This document shows positions 35,822 to 44,747 of a DNA stretch of 49,017 bases, in pieces; position 1 is the first letter of the stretch, and every line of letters begins with the position of its first letter. The notes below the pieces were generated by a model. That model saw nothing but the letters and a program-made list of their open reading frames with translations. It was not told the origin of the DNA and did no database searches. Position numbers and translations under genes: made by a program. Source of the DNA: an uncultured Microscilla sp. (GTDB taxonomy: Bacteria; Bacteroidota; Bacteroidia; Cytophagales; Microscillaceae); contig NZ_CANLRP010000047.1 in assembly GCF_947493425.1 (NCBI RefSeq), positions 1 to 49,017 of the forward strand, given 5' to 3'.

Positions 35822-38752
35822 GTGGAGGCATTTTTAGAGATTATCAGACAAGAAGCAAAGCCAATACAAATGACGGTAAATACGCCGTTTTTGATGGATA
35901 AACCTGGAAAAGTATGGTTTATTGATCAAGGACAAATCAATGTATATACTGTACAATTGAAAGGTGGCAAACCAGAAGGGCAACGCTTTTATTTCTTTAC
36001 TGCCGAGCAACAACAACTTTTATTAGGGCTTGATTCTGCGAATTCTATGCATCACATTGGTTTTTCGGCAGATGCCACCAAAGATACATTGGTGTATGAG
36101 TGCGACCTTGCCCGCTTGAAAGAATTGGCACTCATGCCCGACTACTCGCCTATAATAGCTGGCTTGATCAGTGATTGGGTAACCAATTTGTTTTTTGGTA
36201 TTTCAGAAAATGAAAATCACCCCAATAAAGCGGCAAATGTATTAATTAAAAAGGGGGAACGAGTTATTTTGAGAGAAGGCGACAGTATATCGGCTCAAAA
36301 AAAGGTAGTTTGGGCAGTAATTAAACCCCGTAAAGCCAATACCTTACTCATCAATGGTTCAGGAAAGCTTGATCAACCCACCCAAGAACTTTTATTGCCT
36401 TTGTGTCGAGAGTCGTTTTGGGAGTCGAATGGAAATCTGGGGCTAAAATTTATAGGTACTACCGAAGCAATTCAGCAAGAAGCCGCCTGGCAAGGTTTAG
36501 AGGCGCTTGATAACACTTTGTTTTCGCTTGAAAAAAATGCCATTGATTTTGTGGCGCGTAATGAACAAATTCGCCTCAAGTCCAAATACCAAAATCAGTA
36601 CATTAAAACCATTCAAACCCTTAAAGATGCTGAGGCTATTCTCAACCGTGAGGCTGCCGACAAATACGCCAAAGGCCTAAGGGTGCAAACCGACGATGTA
36701 CTGTTCAACGCTTGTCAAGTAGTGGCCGATCCTGCCAAAATACGTCTGGTGCCTCCGCTTGAAAACACAAAAGAGGGGTATGACCCTATTGGAGATATAG
36801 CAAGAGCATCAAAGGTAAGGTATCGTGAGGTACTGCTAGAAGGCAAATGGTGGCAACAAGACTCTGGAGCACTGCTCAGCTTTTTGAAAGAAGGCGATAC
36901 ACCTATAGCTTTGATGCCTGTTAAAGGCAATCGTTATGAAGCCTACAACCCTGTAACCAAAGAGGCTTTCAGAATTACCGAAAAGAATCAGCACCTAATA
37001 GACAAAGTAGCTTATACATTTTATAAACCATTTCCTCAGAAGAAAATCACCCTTGTAGACCTCCTCAAATTTGGCTTGTTTAAAGAAAAAAGAGATTTTT
37101 ATATCTTGATTATTATGGGGCTTGCTGGAACAGGTTTAGGACTCATTACACCTATTCTTACAGGAGTGTTGTTTGACACTGTAATACCTAACGCGGGCAA
37201 ATCTCAGGTAATGCACGTAGGTTTTGCCTTGTTTATGGCGTTAATTGGTTACATTTTGTTTGAATTAACCGAAGGGTTTGCACTGTTGCGGATAGAAACC
37301 AAAATGGACCATAGTTTACAGGCAGCAGTTTGGGATAGATTATTGGATTTGCCTGCCTCATTTTTCAGAAAGTTTACTACAGGCGACCTGGCAGATCGGG
37401 CAATGGGAATTAATGAAATACGTAAATTATTGTCGGGTGTAGTAATTACCGCCATTTTAAGCAGCGTTTTTTCATTGCTTAATTTTTTGTTATTGTTTTA
37501 TTATAGTGTAAAACTGGCCTTAGTAGCTTTGGGTATTTCTTTGGTAGAGGTACTGATCATGTATTGGATTGGTAGGTGGCAAATTTCTAAAGAAAAGCAG
37601 GCCTTGAATTATGATGGAAAAACTCAAGGCATTGTTTTACAGTTGTTAAACGGGATAAGTAAATTTAGAGTAACGGGTACTGAAATAAGGGCTTTCAATC
37701 ATTGGCTAAGGCTTTTTACCAAATCTAAACAATTTTCTTTTGAAGCAGCAAGGGTAGAAAACATTCAAACAGTCATTAATTCAATGATGCCTCTGCTTGC
37801 CAGTGGGATTATTTACTGGACTTTTTTTTCCTCTAGTGAGTGGGGAAAATTGTCTACCGGTCAATTTTTAGCTTTTAATGCTGCCTATGGTGCTTTTTTA
37901 TCGTCGATATTGGCAATGAGTGCAGCTTCATTGACCATATTTCAGGTTTTTCCTATATATGAGCGTACACGCCCAATATTAGAAACTTTGCCCGAAAACG
38001 ATGATCGCAAGTCGAACCCAGGGAGATTGAAAGGGAATATTGAAGTATCTAAAGTAAATTTTAGATATAACAAAGATGCCCCATTAGTATTAAATAATAT
38101 ATCTTTGCAATTAAGGTCAGGAGAGTACGTCGCTTTTGTAGGAGCATCTGGTTCGGGTAAGTCTACACTAATCAGGTTGTTGTTGGGTTTTGAGAAACCT
38201 GAGGTTGGAAGTATTTTTTATGACAATCAAGATTTAAATAAGTTAGATTTAAGGCTGGTAAGGCGGCAAATTGGTGTAGTATTGCAAGATGGTCAACTTA
38301 CACCAGGCGATATATTTTCTAACATTGTGGGATCATCACCACAATTGACTATGGATGATGCCTGGAACGCTGCAAAAATGGCTGCATTTGATGAAGACAT
38401 CAAACAAATGCCTATGGGAATGCATACAATTATTAGTGAGGGTGGTTCTACCCTTTCAGGAGGGCAAAAACAACGTTTGCTTATTGCCAGAACTCTGGTA
38501 CATAAGCCGCGCATTGTCATGTTTGATGAAGCCACCAGCGCCTTAGATAATCGAACGCAAGCTGTAATTACAGAAAGCTTGAATAAACTACAGGCAACCC
38601 GCATTGTGATTGCGCACCGGCTGAGTACTATTCGTAATGTAGACAAAGTTTTTGTGTTTGATCAAGGTAAAATAGCTCAAACAGGAAGCTACGAAGAGTT
38701 AATTCATCAGGAGGGGTTGTTTAAAGATTTGGCAACCAGGCAACTGGCATAA
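35822..38752 (+). CDS. NHLM-family ABC exporter, permease-ATPase with N-terminal domain
   Basis: This is a 976-residue exporter of the second type found in NHLM (nitrile hydratase leader microcin) systems. Residues 1-200 form a cyclic-nucleotide-binding-like beta-rich region and 200-400 a further non-membrane region. The membrane domain spans about 415-720. The ATPase has Walker A GASGSGKST (about 774), LSGGQKQR (about 878), Walker B IVMFDEATSALD and the H-loop IAHRLS. It starts with GTG. Classical NHLM operons pair this protein with a C39 peptidase exporter, a HlyD-like protein and leader peptides. None of these is in the window, so the cargo is unknown. Confidence 0.88.
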   Translation: MEAFLEIIRQEAKPIQMTVNTPFLMDKPGKVWFIDQGQINVYTVQLKGGKPEGQRFYFFTAEQQQLLLGLDSANSMHHIGFSADATKDTLVYECDLARLKELALMPDYSPIIAGLISDWVTNLFFGISENENHPNKAANVLIKKGERVILREGDSISAQKKVVWAVIKPRKANTLLINGSGKLDQPTQELLLPLCRESFWESNGNLGLKFIGTTEAIQQEAAWQGLEALDNTLFSLEKNAIDFVARNEQIRLKSKYQNQYIKTIQTLKDAEAILNREAADKYAKGLRVQTDDVLFNACQVVADPAKIRLVPPLENTKEGYDPIGDIARASKVRYREVLLEGKWWQQDSGALLSFLKEGDTPIALMPVKGNRYEAYNPVTKEAFRITEKNQHLIDKVAYTFYKPFPQKKITLVDLLKFGLFKEKRDFYILIIMGLAGTGLGLITPILTGVLFDTVIPNAGKSQVMHVGFALFMALIGYILFELTEGFALLRIETKMDHSLQAAVWDRLLDLPASFFRKFTTGDLADRAMGINEIRKLLSGVVITAILSSVFSLLNFLLLFYYSVKLALVALGISLVEVLIMYWIGRWQISKEKQALNYDGKTQGIVLQLLNGISKFRVTGTEIRAFNHWLRLFTKSKQFSFEAARVENIQTVINSMMPLLASGIIYWTFFSSSEWGKLSTGQFLAFNAAYGAFLSSILAMSAASLTIFQVFPIYERTRPILETLPENDDRKSNPGRLKGNIEVSKVNFRYNKDAPLVLNNISLQLRSGEYVAFVGASGSGKSTLIRLLLGFEKPEVGSIFYDNQDLNKLDLRLVRRQIGVVLQDGQLTPGDIFSNIVGSSPQLTMDDAWNAAKMAAFDEDIKQMPMGMHTIISEGGSTLSGGQKQRLLIARTLVHKPRIVMFDEATSALDNRTQAVITESLNKLQATRIVIAHRLSTIRNVDKVFVFDQGKIAQTGSYEELIHQEGLFKDLATRQLA

Positions 38753-38775
38753 CATTACACATAAATGACCAAAAA

Positions 38776-39951
38776 ATGATAAATATACAAAGGGTGAAGG
38801 TAGTCAAATTAATTTACGCAAGCATTTTATCTTTGGTATTGACAGGCTGTGGAGGGACAGAAGAACCTTTTTTGAACTCACCGGGATTATTGAGCGATAT
38901 AGAGTTGGATAAAAAACCAATCTATACATCGTTAGAAGTTGCTTTGGAGCAACCCAATGATGTATATATGATGAAACTGGCAAACAAAGATATGCTGGTG
39001 CTTTCTAAAAAAATAGCCCTTTTTAAAAACCTTCAGGTATTAAACTTACAACAAAATAAACTCACAGAACTACCCTCAGAAATCGGCGACCTAACCAAGC
39101 TTCAAAAATTAATTTTGAGCAATAACCAATTAGAGAAGTTACCTCCGGAAATAGGCAAACTAACCCACCTTTTGGAGTTGCGGGTAAGTGCCAACCGTTT
39201 AACTACCCTGCCTCCGGAAATTGGTAAACTCAAAAGCCTTCAGTACTTATATATACCCAATAACAAGCTTATTACTCTGCCGCCAGAAATAGGGCAACTT
39301 ACTCAGTTAAAACGTTTGTTTCTAGAGCACAACCAGCTAACCCAATTGCCTGCCTCTATAGGGCAACTAAACAATCTTCAGTCGTTGATTTTAAATAATA
39401 ATCGAGTCAATCAGTTGCCCCACGAAATAGGACAGTTAAAAAACTTGCATACTTTTTATTTAGCAAACAATCGCTTAAAAGAACTACCTCGGGAAATACT
39501 TACCTTACAAAACCTTCAGAAACTCTACCTGGTAGGCAACCAATTACAGCAATTGCCCCCCCAGCTGGCAAAATTAGATAAGTTACAAATTTTAGATCTG
39601 CAAAAAAATAATTTTTCAGAAGTGCCTGCTGCTGTTACCAAACTTACCAAGTTGCAAAAACTTTGGCTCAACAACAACCAACTTACCTCGCTTAATGCTG
39701 AAATAGGCAAGCTCCAAAACCTGCAAATATTGTATCTGGAAGAGAATAAAATCAAAGAGTTACCCACCTCTATTGGGAGTATTCAAAGCTTAAAACACCT
39801 AAGCCTGAGCGATAACATGCTTACTTCACTACCTCAGGAAATAGGTCAGCTACGCAAGTTGCAGGCATTGTACCTACGCAACAACCAACTACCCAAAACC
39901 GAACAAGCTAAGATCAAAGAATGGTGTGGCAAAGCATACATTACCTTTTGA
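38776..39951 (+). CDS. Leucine-rich-repeat lipoprotein
   Basis: This is a 391-residue protein. The signal peptide ends in LTGC (C25), a good lipobox, so it is a probable lipoprotein. From about residue 82 there are thirteen near-perfect 23-residue LRRs (LQxLxLxxNxLxxLPxEIGxL), which should fold as one solenoid, followed by a short cap ending KEWCGKAYITF. Such proteins bind other proteins. It begins 23 bp after the NHLM exporter gene and may be co-transcribed with it. The repeat consensus is very regular, which points to recent internal expansion. Confidence 0.92.
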   Translation: MINIQRVKVVKLIYASILSLVLTGCGGTEEPFLNSPGLLSDIELDKKPIYTSLEVALEQPNDVYMMKLANKDMLVLSKKIALFKNLQVLNLQQNKLTELPSEIGDLTKLQKLILSNNQLEKLPPEIGKLTHLLELRVSANRLTTLPPEIGKLKSLQYLYIPNNKLITLPPEIGQLTQLKRLFLEHNQLTQLPASIGQLNNLQSLILNNNRVNQLPHEIGQLKNLHTFYLANNRLKELPREILTLQNLQKLYLVGNQLQQLPPQLAKLDKLQILDLQKNNFSEVPAAVTKLTKLQKLWLNNNQLTSLNAEIGKLQNLQILYLEENKIKELPTSIGSIQSLKHLSLSDNMLTSLPQEIGQLRKLQALYLRNNQLPKTEQAKIKEWCGKAYITF

Positions 39952-39960
39952 TCTTAAACC

Positions 39961-39996
39961 AAAAAAACCTTTTGATACAATAAGTACCAAAAGGTT
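39961..39996 (-). terminator. Terminator of the superoxide dismutase gene
   Basis: A 13-bp stem (39966-39978 with 39984-39996, one mismatch or wobble) is followed on the minus strand by a run of seven T. It lies about 60 bp after the sod stop. It may also limit read-through from the plus-strand LRR gene. Confidence 0.75.
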
Positions 39997-40058
39997 GGTT
40001 ATTATAAAAACCTGACTAACTATATTTAGTACAAGTTTACAATAAGTGCACTAAGTAA

Positions 40059-40682
40059 CTACTTGGCAGCAGCATATTTTTCGGCTGCTTTGTATTTTTC
40101 ACCTACTTTTTCCCAGTTGATGATATTCCAAAATGCAGAAATATAATCAGGGCGACGGTTCTGATACTTTAAGTAGTAAGCGTGCTCCCATACGTCTAAA
40201 CCAAGAATAGGAGTGCCTTTTACTTCAGCTACATCCATCAAAGGGTTGTCTTGGTTAGGCGTAGAAGTCACATGCAATTTTCCATCTTCACCTACAATCA
40301 ACCAAGCCCATCCAGAGCCAAAGCGAGTAGCTGCAGCAGCGTTAAACTTTTCTTTCAAATTATCTAAAGAACCAAAAGCGTCTTTGATAGCTGTTTCAAG
40401 GTCTCCACTTGGAGCGCCACCTTTGGGACTCAAAATTTCCCAAAAAAGACTATGGTTATAAAAACCACCGCCATTGTTGCGAACACCAGCGCTGTGGCTT
40501 CCAGCATTTTTTAATATATCTTCTATAGAATGGTTGGCCAAGTCGGTTCCTTCGATAGCATTATTTAACTTTGATGTATATCCAGCGTGGTGTTTACCAT
40601 AGTGAATTTCCATTGTTTTTGCATCAAAGTGTGGTTCTAGTGCGTCGTAAGCATAAGGTAAAGCTTTCTGTTCGAATGCCAT
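40059..40682 (-). CDS. sodA: Superoxide dismutase, Mn/Fe family
   Basis: This disproportionates superoxide in the cytoplasm. It has 207 residues with all metal ligands: H27 in EIHYGKHH, H77 in FYNHSLFW, and D163 and H167 in [10 protein letters not shown]. There is a Gly rather than Gln in the GGGFYNH region, and Q144 in TPNQDNPLM. That arrangement is typical of manganese enzymes, although cambialistic use of iron cannot be excluded. There is no signal peptide. A TATATTTG on the minus strand at 40793-40800 may be the promoter, 110 bp upstream. Confidence 0.96.
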   Translation of the reverse strand: MAFEQKALPYAYDALEPHFDAKTMEIHYGKHHAGYTSKLNNAIEGTDLANHSIEDILKNAGSHSAGVRNNGGGFYNHSLFWEILSPKGGAPSGDLETAIKDAFGSLDNLKEKFNAAAATRFGSGWAWLIVGEDGKLHVTSTPNQDNPLMDVAEVKGTPILGLDVWEHAYYLKYQNRRPDYISAFWNIINWEKVGEKYKAAEKYAAAK

Positions 40683-40802
40683 AATTTCGTGCTTTTTTAA
40701 GTTGTAAAATGTTTAAAAGACAGTTGTAAATGGTAAAATCAGCCTCATTCATCTGAGTGCCTTATTGTCTTACCATTGTATGTATAACAAAACAAATATA
40801 AA

Positions 40803-41267
40803 TTAGTTTCGCAATTTTTGAAAGAATCGCTGTAAAAGTTCTGTGCACTCGTTTTCGAGCACCCCACCCACTTGCACAGTTTTTGGGTGCAACACTGTTA
40901 TCGCTTTGTTGTTAGTACCTTCAGTAGCAGACTCAATACGAGAGAACCCCCTTTTAGGATCGTAAGCACCAAACACCAGCCTGCCCAATTGAGACCAGGC
41001 TATAGCACCAGCACACATTACGCAAGGTTCTAGAGTTACATACATTGTACATTGGTTAAGGTACTTTGCTCCCAGGTAGTTGGCAGCTCCTGTTACTGCA
41101 AGTATTTCGGCATGAGCAGTTACATCTAACAACTGTTCGGTTTGGTTGTGAGCTCTAGCTATGATTTTGTCTTGTACTACTACTACAGCTCCTACAGGTA
41201 TTTCTCCTTTGTTATAAGCTGCTACTGCTTCTTTATAAGCTTGTTGCATATAAAACTCGTCGTGCAT
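40803..41267 (-). CDS. tadA: tRNA-specific adenosine deaminase
   Basis: This converts adenosine 34 to inosine in the tRNA-Arg anticodon. It has 154 residues with the zinc deaminase motif H52-A-E54 (in TAHAEIL) and P81-C82-VM-C85. The N-terminal YMQQAYKEA and PVGAVVV segments match bacterial TadA. The gene lies 21 bp downstream of the phosphoesterase gene on the same strand, so it is likely co-transcribed with it. A role as a guanine-type deaminase is less likely given the length and the TadA-like ends. Confidence 0.93.
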   Translation of the reverse strand: MHDEFYMQQAYKEAVAAYNKGEIPVGAVVVVQDKIIARAHNQTEQLLDVTAHAEILAVTGAANYLGAKYLNQCTMYVTLEPCVMCAGAIAWSQLGRLVFGAYDPKRGFSRIESATEGTNNKAITVLHPKTVQVGGVLENECTELLQRFFQKLRN

Positions 41268-41288
41268 TGGGAATTTTTCTATGGGTGA

Positions 41289-42044
41289 TTATATTCTTTT
41301 TACTTCACAATGTACCCTTTGTGTTTCAGGGTGTATGTTCAACACCTGATACCCCGGAGCCAACTTATCCAGGGCAAACTCAGGGGCATAAGGGTTAAAT
41401 TGATAAGAGGTAGCTGGTGCCGAAAAATACTGCACTCCCTTGCGTTGCCAGGCGTGGGCGTGGTGTATGTGCCCACAGATAACTGCTCGTACCTGAAGGA
41501 ATGCGTCAATGATTTTATAAAAATCATTTTTATTAGTCAACCCTAAACTATTTGTCCAGGAGCCAGGGGTTGTCAAAAGCTGATGGTGTAACGCAATGAT
41601 GGTAGAAGTATTAGTGGCTTCTGCCAATGATTTTTTCAAAAATAGAAGTTCATCGTCAGGCAAAAAGCCCGCCACCGCCTTTTCTTGCCTATCAGTGCTG
41701 TTTAACAATATAAAACGAGTTCCTTTGATTTCAAACACATTGGTATTTTGCACCTGTACTTTAGGAGCGATTTGCTTCATAAGCACAGCACTGTCGTGGT
41801 TGCCCGGTAGCCAATAATAAGGAATCCCCAAAGGTGCCAGCAACTCGTCTACATGAAAATAACTTTCTTTTTCCTGTTTGGCTGCAATGTCTCCTGTGAT
41901 CAATATAAAGTCTAATGTGTCTTCTTGTTTCAGCAAATCTACTACATTACAAAAACTTTGATAAGGATGATGTTGATGATACATAAAATTCTTGTACTTG
42001 TACAAATGCAAGTCAGACAAGTGAGCAAACCTGAGAGTATTCAT
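41289..42044 (-). CDS. Calcineurin-like metallophosphoesterase (CpdA-like)
   Basis: This is a 251-residue dinuclear metal phosphoesterase. The metal-binding motifs are D11-L-H13 in AHLSDLHL, GDIAA, LPGNHDS, ALHHQLL and GHIHHAH. The layout resembles cyclic-AMP phosphodiesterase CpdA and related enzymes, but the substrate cannot be told from motifs. I chose the ATG at 42044 because the metal-binding strand (LRFAHLSDLH) follows directly. The frame is open to 42065. It is probably the first gene of a two-gene unit with tadA. Confidence 0.88.
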   Translation of the reverse strand: MNTLRFAHLSDLHLYKYKNFMYHQHHPYQSFCNVVDLLKQEDTLDFILITGDIAAKQEKESYFHVDELLAPLGIPYYWLPGNHDSAVLMKQIAPKVQVQNTNVFEIKGTRFILLNSTDRQEKAVAGFLPDDELLFLKKSLAEATNTSTIIALHHQLLTTPGSWTNSLGLTNKNDFYKIIDAFLQVRAVICGHIHHAHAWQRKGVQYFSAPATSYQFNPYAPEFALDKLAPGYQVLNIHPETQRVHCEVKRI

Positions 42045-42285
42045 GCTGTATAAGTGTTTTTGCAAATATGTAGCATGAATCTAAGAATATAAAAAATAGT
42101 TTGAAATAGAAAGGGAGATAGCAGAAGGGGGGATAAAGAGATTGTTTGGCAAAAGAGATGCAACCAACCCGTAATATAAAAGCATAAGTCAACCTGCTAA
42201 GAATCAACGTACTGCATTTGGAGCAAAAGAATAGAAAAAATATGGCGACTTCATTAGCAATAAATGTGCCTTGAAAAGGTTATTA

Positions 42286-42316
42286 TTTGGAGAGCAGTAT
42301 AATTTTACCTATCTTG
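42286..42316 (+). promoter_or_regulatory. Candidate promoter of the first small-RNA-like unit
   Basis: TTTG (42286-42289), a 20-nt spacer and TATCTTG (42310-42316) fit the phylum's -33/-7 pattern with one base short in the -7 box. The predicted start is near 42323. Confidence 0.45.
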
Positions 42317-42322
42317 TCCCGT

Positions 42323-42437
42323 GTTCAAAAAAAAAGGCATTGCAGTTTGAAAATCAAACCGAATGCCCGTTACAAAAATGACACCAAAATTAATAGCAAT
42401 TATATAAGTACAACAACAATGCCAAACTGGCTTTTTA
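42323..42437 (+). ncRNA. Small-RNA-like unit, copy 1
   Basis: The unit is about 115 nt. A 5' hairpin has GGCATT (42336-42341) paired with AATGCC (42362-42367) and GTTTGA paired with TCAAAC. Then comes CCGTTACAAAAATGAC (42367-42382), a spacer with ATTAATA, and ACAACAACAATGCCAA (42410-42425). The end is a short stem (GCCA/TGGC) with a T-run. Copy 2 repeats the order. Very short frames exist inside: ATG at 42379 (9 codons), and ATG at 42419 (23 codons, hydrophobic, MPNWLFNSIFYLC...). A peptide function therefore cannot be ruled out. It is not similar to any RNA family I can name. Confidence 0.4.
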
Positions 42438-42512
42438 ATAGCATATTCTACCTTTGTAGAAAATTTTTGCTAGTTTGCATCGTTTATTGATTATAATTCA
42501 ATGTTGAATACA

Positions 42513-42627
42513 ATGCTTCATCTTTTAGATGAGTCGTCCGTTATAAAAATGACGTTTACATCATTAATAAGATAGTTGTTAGAAAAACAACAACAATGCC
42601 AAGCTAAAAAGCTTGGCATTTATTTTT
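42513..42627 (+). ncRNA. Small-RNA-like unit, copy 2
   Basis: This unit repeats copy 1. A 5' hairpin (TCATCT 42518-42523 with AGATGA 42527-42532) is followed by CCGTTATAAAAATGAC (42538-42553; 15 of 16 bases as in copy 1), ATTAATA, and ACAACAACAATGCCAA (42587-42602, identical to copy 1). It ends in a strong hairpin and T-run. Possible promoters are TACCTTTG at 42449-42456, or TTTG at 42474 with CAATGTTG at 42499-42506. A tiny frame ATGACG...TAG (8 codons) starts at 42549. Confidence 0.42.
42595..42627. terminator. Terminator between copy 2 and the glycosyltransferase operon
   Basis: AATGCCAAGCT (42595-42605) and AGCTTGGCATT (42610-42620) form a perfect 11-bp stem with loop AAAA, then TATTTTT on the plus strand. 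On the minus strand the hairpin is followed by GTTGTTGTTTTT, so it may also end the GT2 operon that stops at 42658. Confidence 0.8.
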
Positions 42628-42657
42628 CGATTAAAATTGACTTGTTGTGACCAATAG

Positions 42658-43428
42658 TTAATACCCTTTGCCACGTTTAAGAATAAACCAAACGCTGCGT
42701 AGTACAATCAACACGTGATTTTTGAGCGTAGTCCACAACCCATAATGTTTCTTGAGTATTTGGTAGCGATCTTTGAGCGAAGCCTTCAGGTGTTTGCGAG
42801 AAAACCCCCCTTGTAAATATATTGCCAGGATTTGGTGAGCATTGATTGTTTTTTTTGACCGTTTTAACACCTTAATTACCCAGTCAATATCAGCACTGTA
42901 AGGGTGTTGTTCATAGTCATAAGGCTCAGCAATGCTTTTGCGCACCAAAATGGATTGGTGACAAACAACCATGCCTTGTTGCATGTCTTTCCAGTGAAGT
43001 TGCTCTGGTAACCTGTGAGGAGTAGCTTTACTTCTGATGCCCAGCGGGTTACGTTCAAGATCGAGAAACTCAGTCTCACCATAGTAAACATCGCCATCGG
43101 TTTCTTTGGCAAACATATCCGTTAGCACTTCAGGAGTCCTTATTTCATCTCCGGCATTCATAAACCACACAAAATCGCCTTTAGCAAGCTCCATTCCCTT
43201 ATTCATTGCATCGTACAAACCTTTATCTGGTTCGCTAATCCATTGATCAATATTGGCTTCATACTTTTTTATAATGTCCAGTGTACCATCTTTCGACTGC
43301 CCGTCTATAATCAAGTATTCTATATGAGGGTATGTTTGGGTTATAATGCTTTGAATGGTACGCTCCAGGTATTTTTCGGCGTTGAAACACACCGTAATGA
43401 TTGATATTCTGGGTAGAGATTGATTCAT
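42658..43428 (-). CDS. Family 2 glycosyltransferase (WcaA-like)
   Basis: This is a 256-residue soluble GT-A enzyme of the kind used in surface polysaccharide or glycan assembly. Motifs are ISIITVCFNAEKYLERTI at the N-terminus, IDGQSKDGT, ISEPDKGLYDAMNKGM and VWFMNAGDEI. The sugar specificity cannot be read from sequence. It is the last gene of a three-gene minus-strand unit, starting 8 bp after the GT4 stop. Expression probably starts upstream of the FkbM gene. Confidence 0.92.
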   Translation of the reverse strand: MNQSLPRISIITVCFNAEKYLERTIQSIITQTYPHIEYLIIDGQSKDGTLDIIKKYEANIDQWISEPDKGLYDAMNKGMELAKGDFVWFMNAGDEIRTPEVLTDMFAKETDGDVYYGETEFLDLERNPLGIRSKATPHRLPEQLHWKDMQQGMVVCHQSILVRKSIAEPYDYEQHPYSADIDWVIKVLKRSKKTINAHQILAIYLQGGFSRKHLKASLKDRYQILKKHYGLWTTLKNHVLIVLRSVWFILKRGKGY

Positions 43429-43436
43429 AGATTATT

Positions 43437-44747
43437 TTAATCAAGTATCTTTTTATATAACTGTACATACTGATTACTCACTACCTCTTCGGTAAAGTTG
43501 TCCAATACTTTTTGTCGGGCATTTTTCGTAAGTGTTTGATTATCTGATTGATACAGTGTCCAGTAAATGCCCTTGGCAAGGTCTTCGGCAGACTTGTACG
43601 ACGCCAGGTAACCGTTTTGCTGATGGTCGATCAAATCGCCCACCCCGCCTACATCAAAGGCAATTGCTGGGGTGCCACAGGCCATTGACTCCATAATGGT
43701 GTTGGGGAGGTTTTCTTCCAACGAAGGCATCACCAACGCATCTCCCAGGTTATAATTTTGTCGCAAAGCTTCGTCCCCTGAGAGCAACCCTTGTAAATGA
43801 ACGGTGTAAGGAGACAATGCTTTTACTTGCGCTCCTGCACCACCAAACACCAACAGTTCAACTTCTTGCAAGGTGGCAGGGTATTGTTCCTTCAATATTT
43901 GCAAAGCTTCCAGAAAGTAGTCGATTCCTTTCCTCTTGTCACTGATTTTGACTGAGCCAAACAATAAGTACTTTTTATCTACAGCCAGTGACCTTTGTTG
44001 GCGCAGTATCTTTTTATCCAAAGGGGTGTAAACTGTAGTATCTATAGGGTTAGGAATGCTCTGAATACTACTTTTGGTAGATACCTCAGCACTCATTAAA
44101 CCACTTTTGGTTGCTTCGTTGGCAATCCATTGGCTACAGCCTACCAAATGCAGTGATTTGTCTTTATAAATGGTAAGCTTTCTCTGGAAAATCCGGTAAG
44201 ACAAATCTTTTGGGTGAGGGTGCTTTAGAAAAACACAATTGCCACATTCTCGTTGGTAATGGTCACAGTTGCGGGCGTGATGGCAACCCCCAGTAAAAGC
44301 CCACATATCGTGCATCGTCCATACAATGGGTTTGCCAAGCGCAAAGAGTGTTTTGAGTGATTTGAGAGACAAAAAACCAAAAACAATCCAATGTAAGTGA
44401 ATAATATCAGCTTGCTTTATCAATGGGTGTTGGCTAATATTGGTACCAATATAGGCCGGCGAAATAGCATAACGGGTGGCTTTTGACTTAGCCTGTCGCC
44501 AAAAAAGCAGGCGATCTACAGTAAACCTAAGGAAAGCTCTTTTCTTGCCCCACCAGGTGTTGGCTACTGCCTGTAGGTGTTGCTGTTTTTGGGTTTGTAC
44601 TTGTACCAGTAGTTGAGGCTCTACCAAAGGTTGGTCTTGTAGTGCCTTATGGAGGCGTTGTGCGGCTACTGCTGCCCCACCAAAATCCTGGAAAGTGTTA
44701 ACAATTGCTACTTTTATTGCCCTCTGCTCCATTGTTTCTTGCCTCAT
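43437..44747 (-). CDS. Family 4 glycosyltransferase
   Basis: This is a GT-B retaining glycosyltransferase of about 436 residues. The N-terminal domain begins KVAIVNTFQDFGGAAVAAQRL, and a central WTMHDMWAFTGGCHHARNC segment is typical of some wall-polysaccharide transferases. The C-terminal nucleotide-sugar domain has MPSLEENLPNTIMESMACGTP with the catalytic-site Glu motif. I placed the start at 44747, where ATG overlaps the TAA of the FkbM gene by one base (TAATG). The frame extends upstream to 44798 inside that gene. A Cys-rich patch (CHHARNC...CGNC) is unusual but known in relatives. Confidence 0.92.
   Translation of the reverse strand: MRQETMEQRAIKVAIVNTFQDFGGAAVAAQRLHKALQDQPLVEPQLLVQVQTQKQQHLQAVANTWWGKKRAFLRFTVDRLLFWRQAKSKATRYAISPAYIGTNISQHPLIKQADIIHLHWIVFGFLSLKSLKTLFALGKPIVWTMHDMWAFTGGCHHARNCDHYQRECGNCVFLKHPHPKDLSYRIFQRKLTIYKDKSLHLVGCSQWIANEATKSGLMSAEVSTKSSIQSIPNPIDTTVYTPLDKKILRQQRSLAVDKKYLLFGSVKISDKRKGIDYFLEALQILKEQYPATLQEVELLVFGGAGAQVKALSPYTVHLQGLLSGDEALRQNYNLGDALVMPSLEENLPNTIMESMACGTPAIAFDVGGVGDLIDHQQNGYLASYKSAEDLAKGIYWTLYQSDNQTLTKNARQKVLDNFTEEVVSNQYVQLYKKILD

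Noticed and set aside
42287..42490. Plus-strand frame of 67 codons
   Set aside because: It covers the small-RNA-like copy 1 and has odd composition with no recognisable protein features. The part from 42419 is listed only as a possible peptide.
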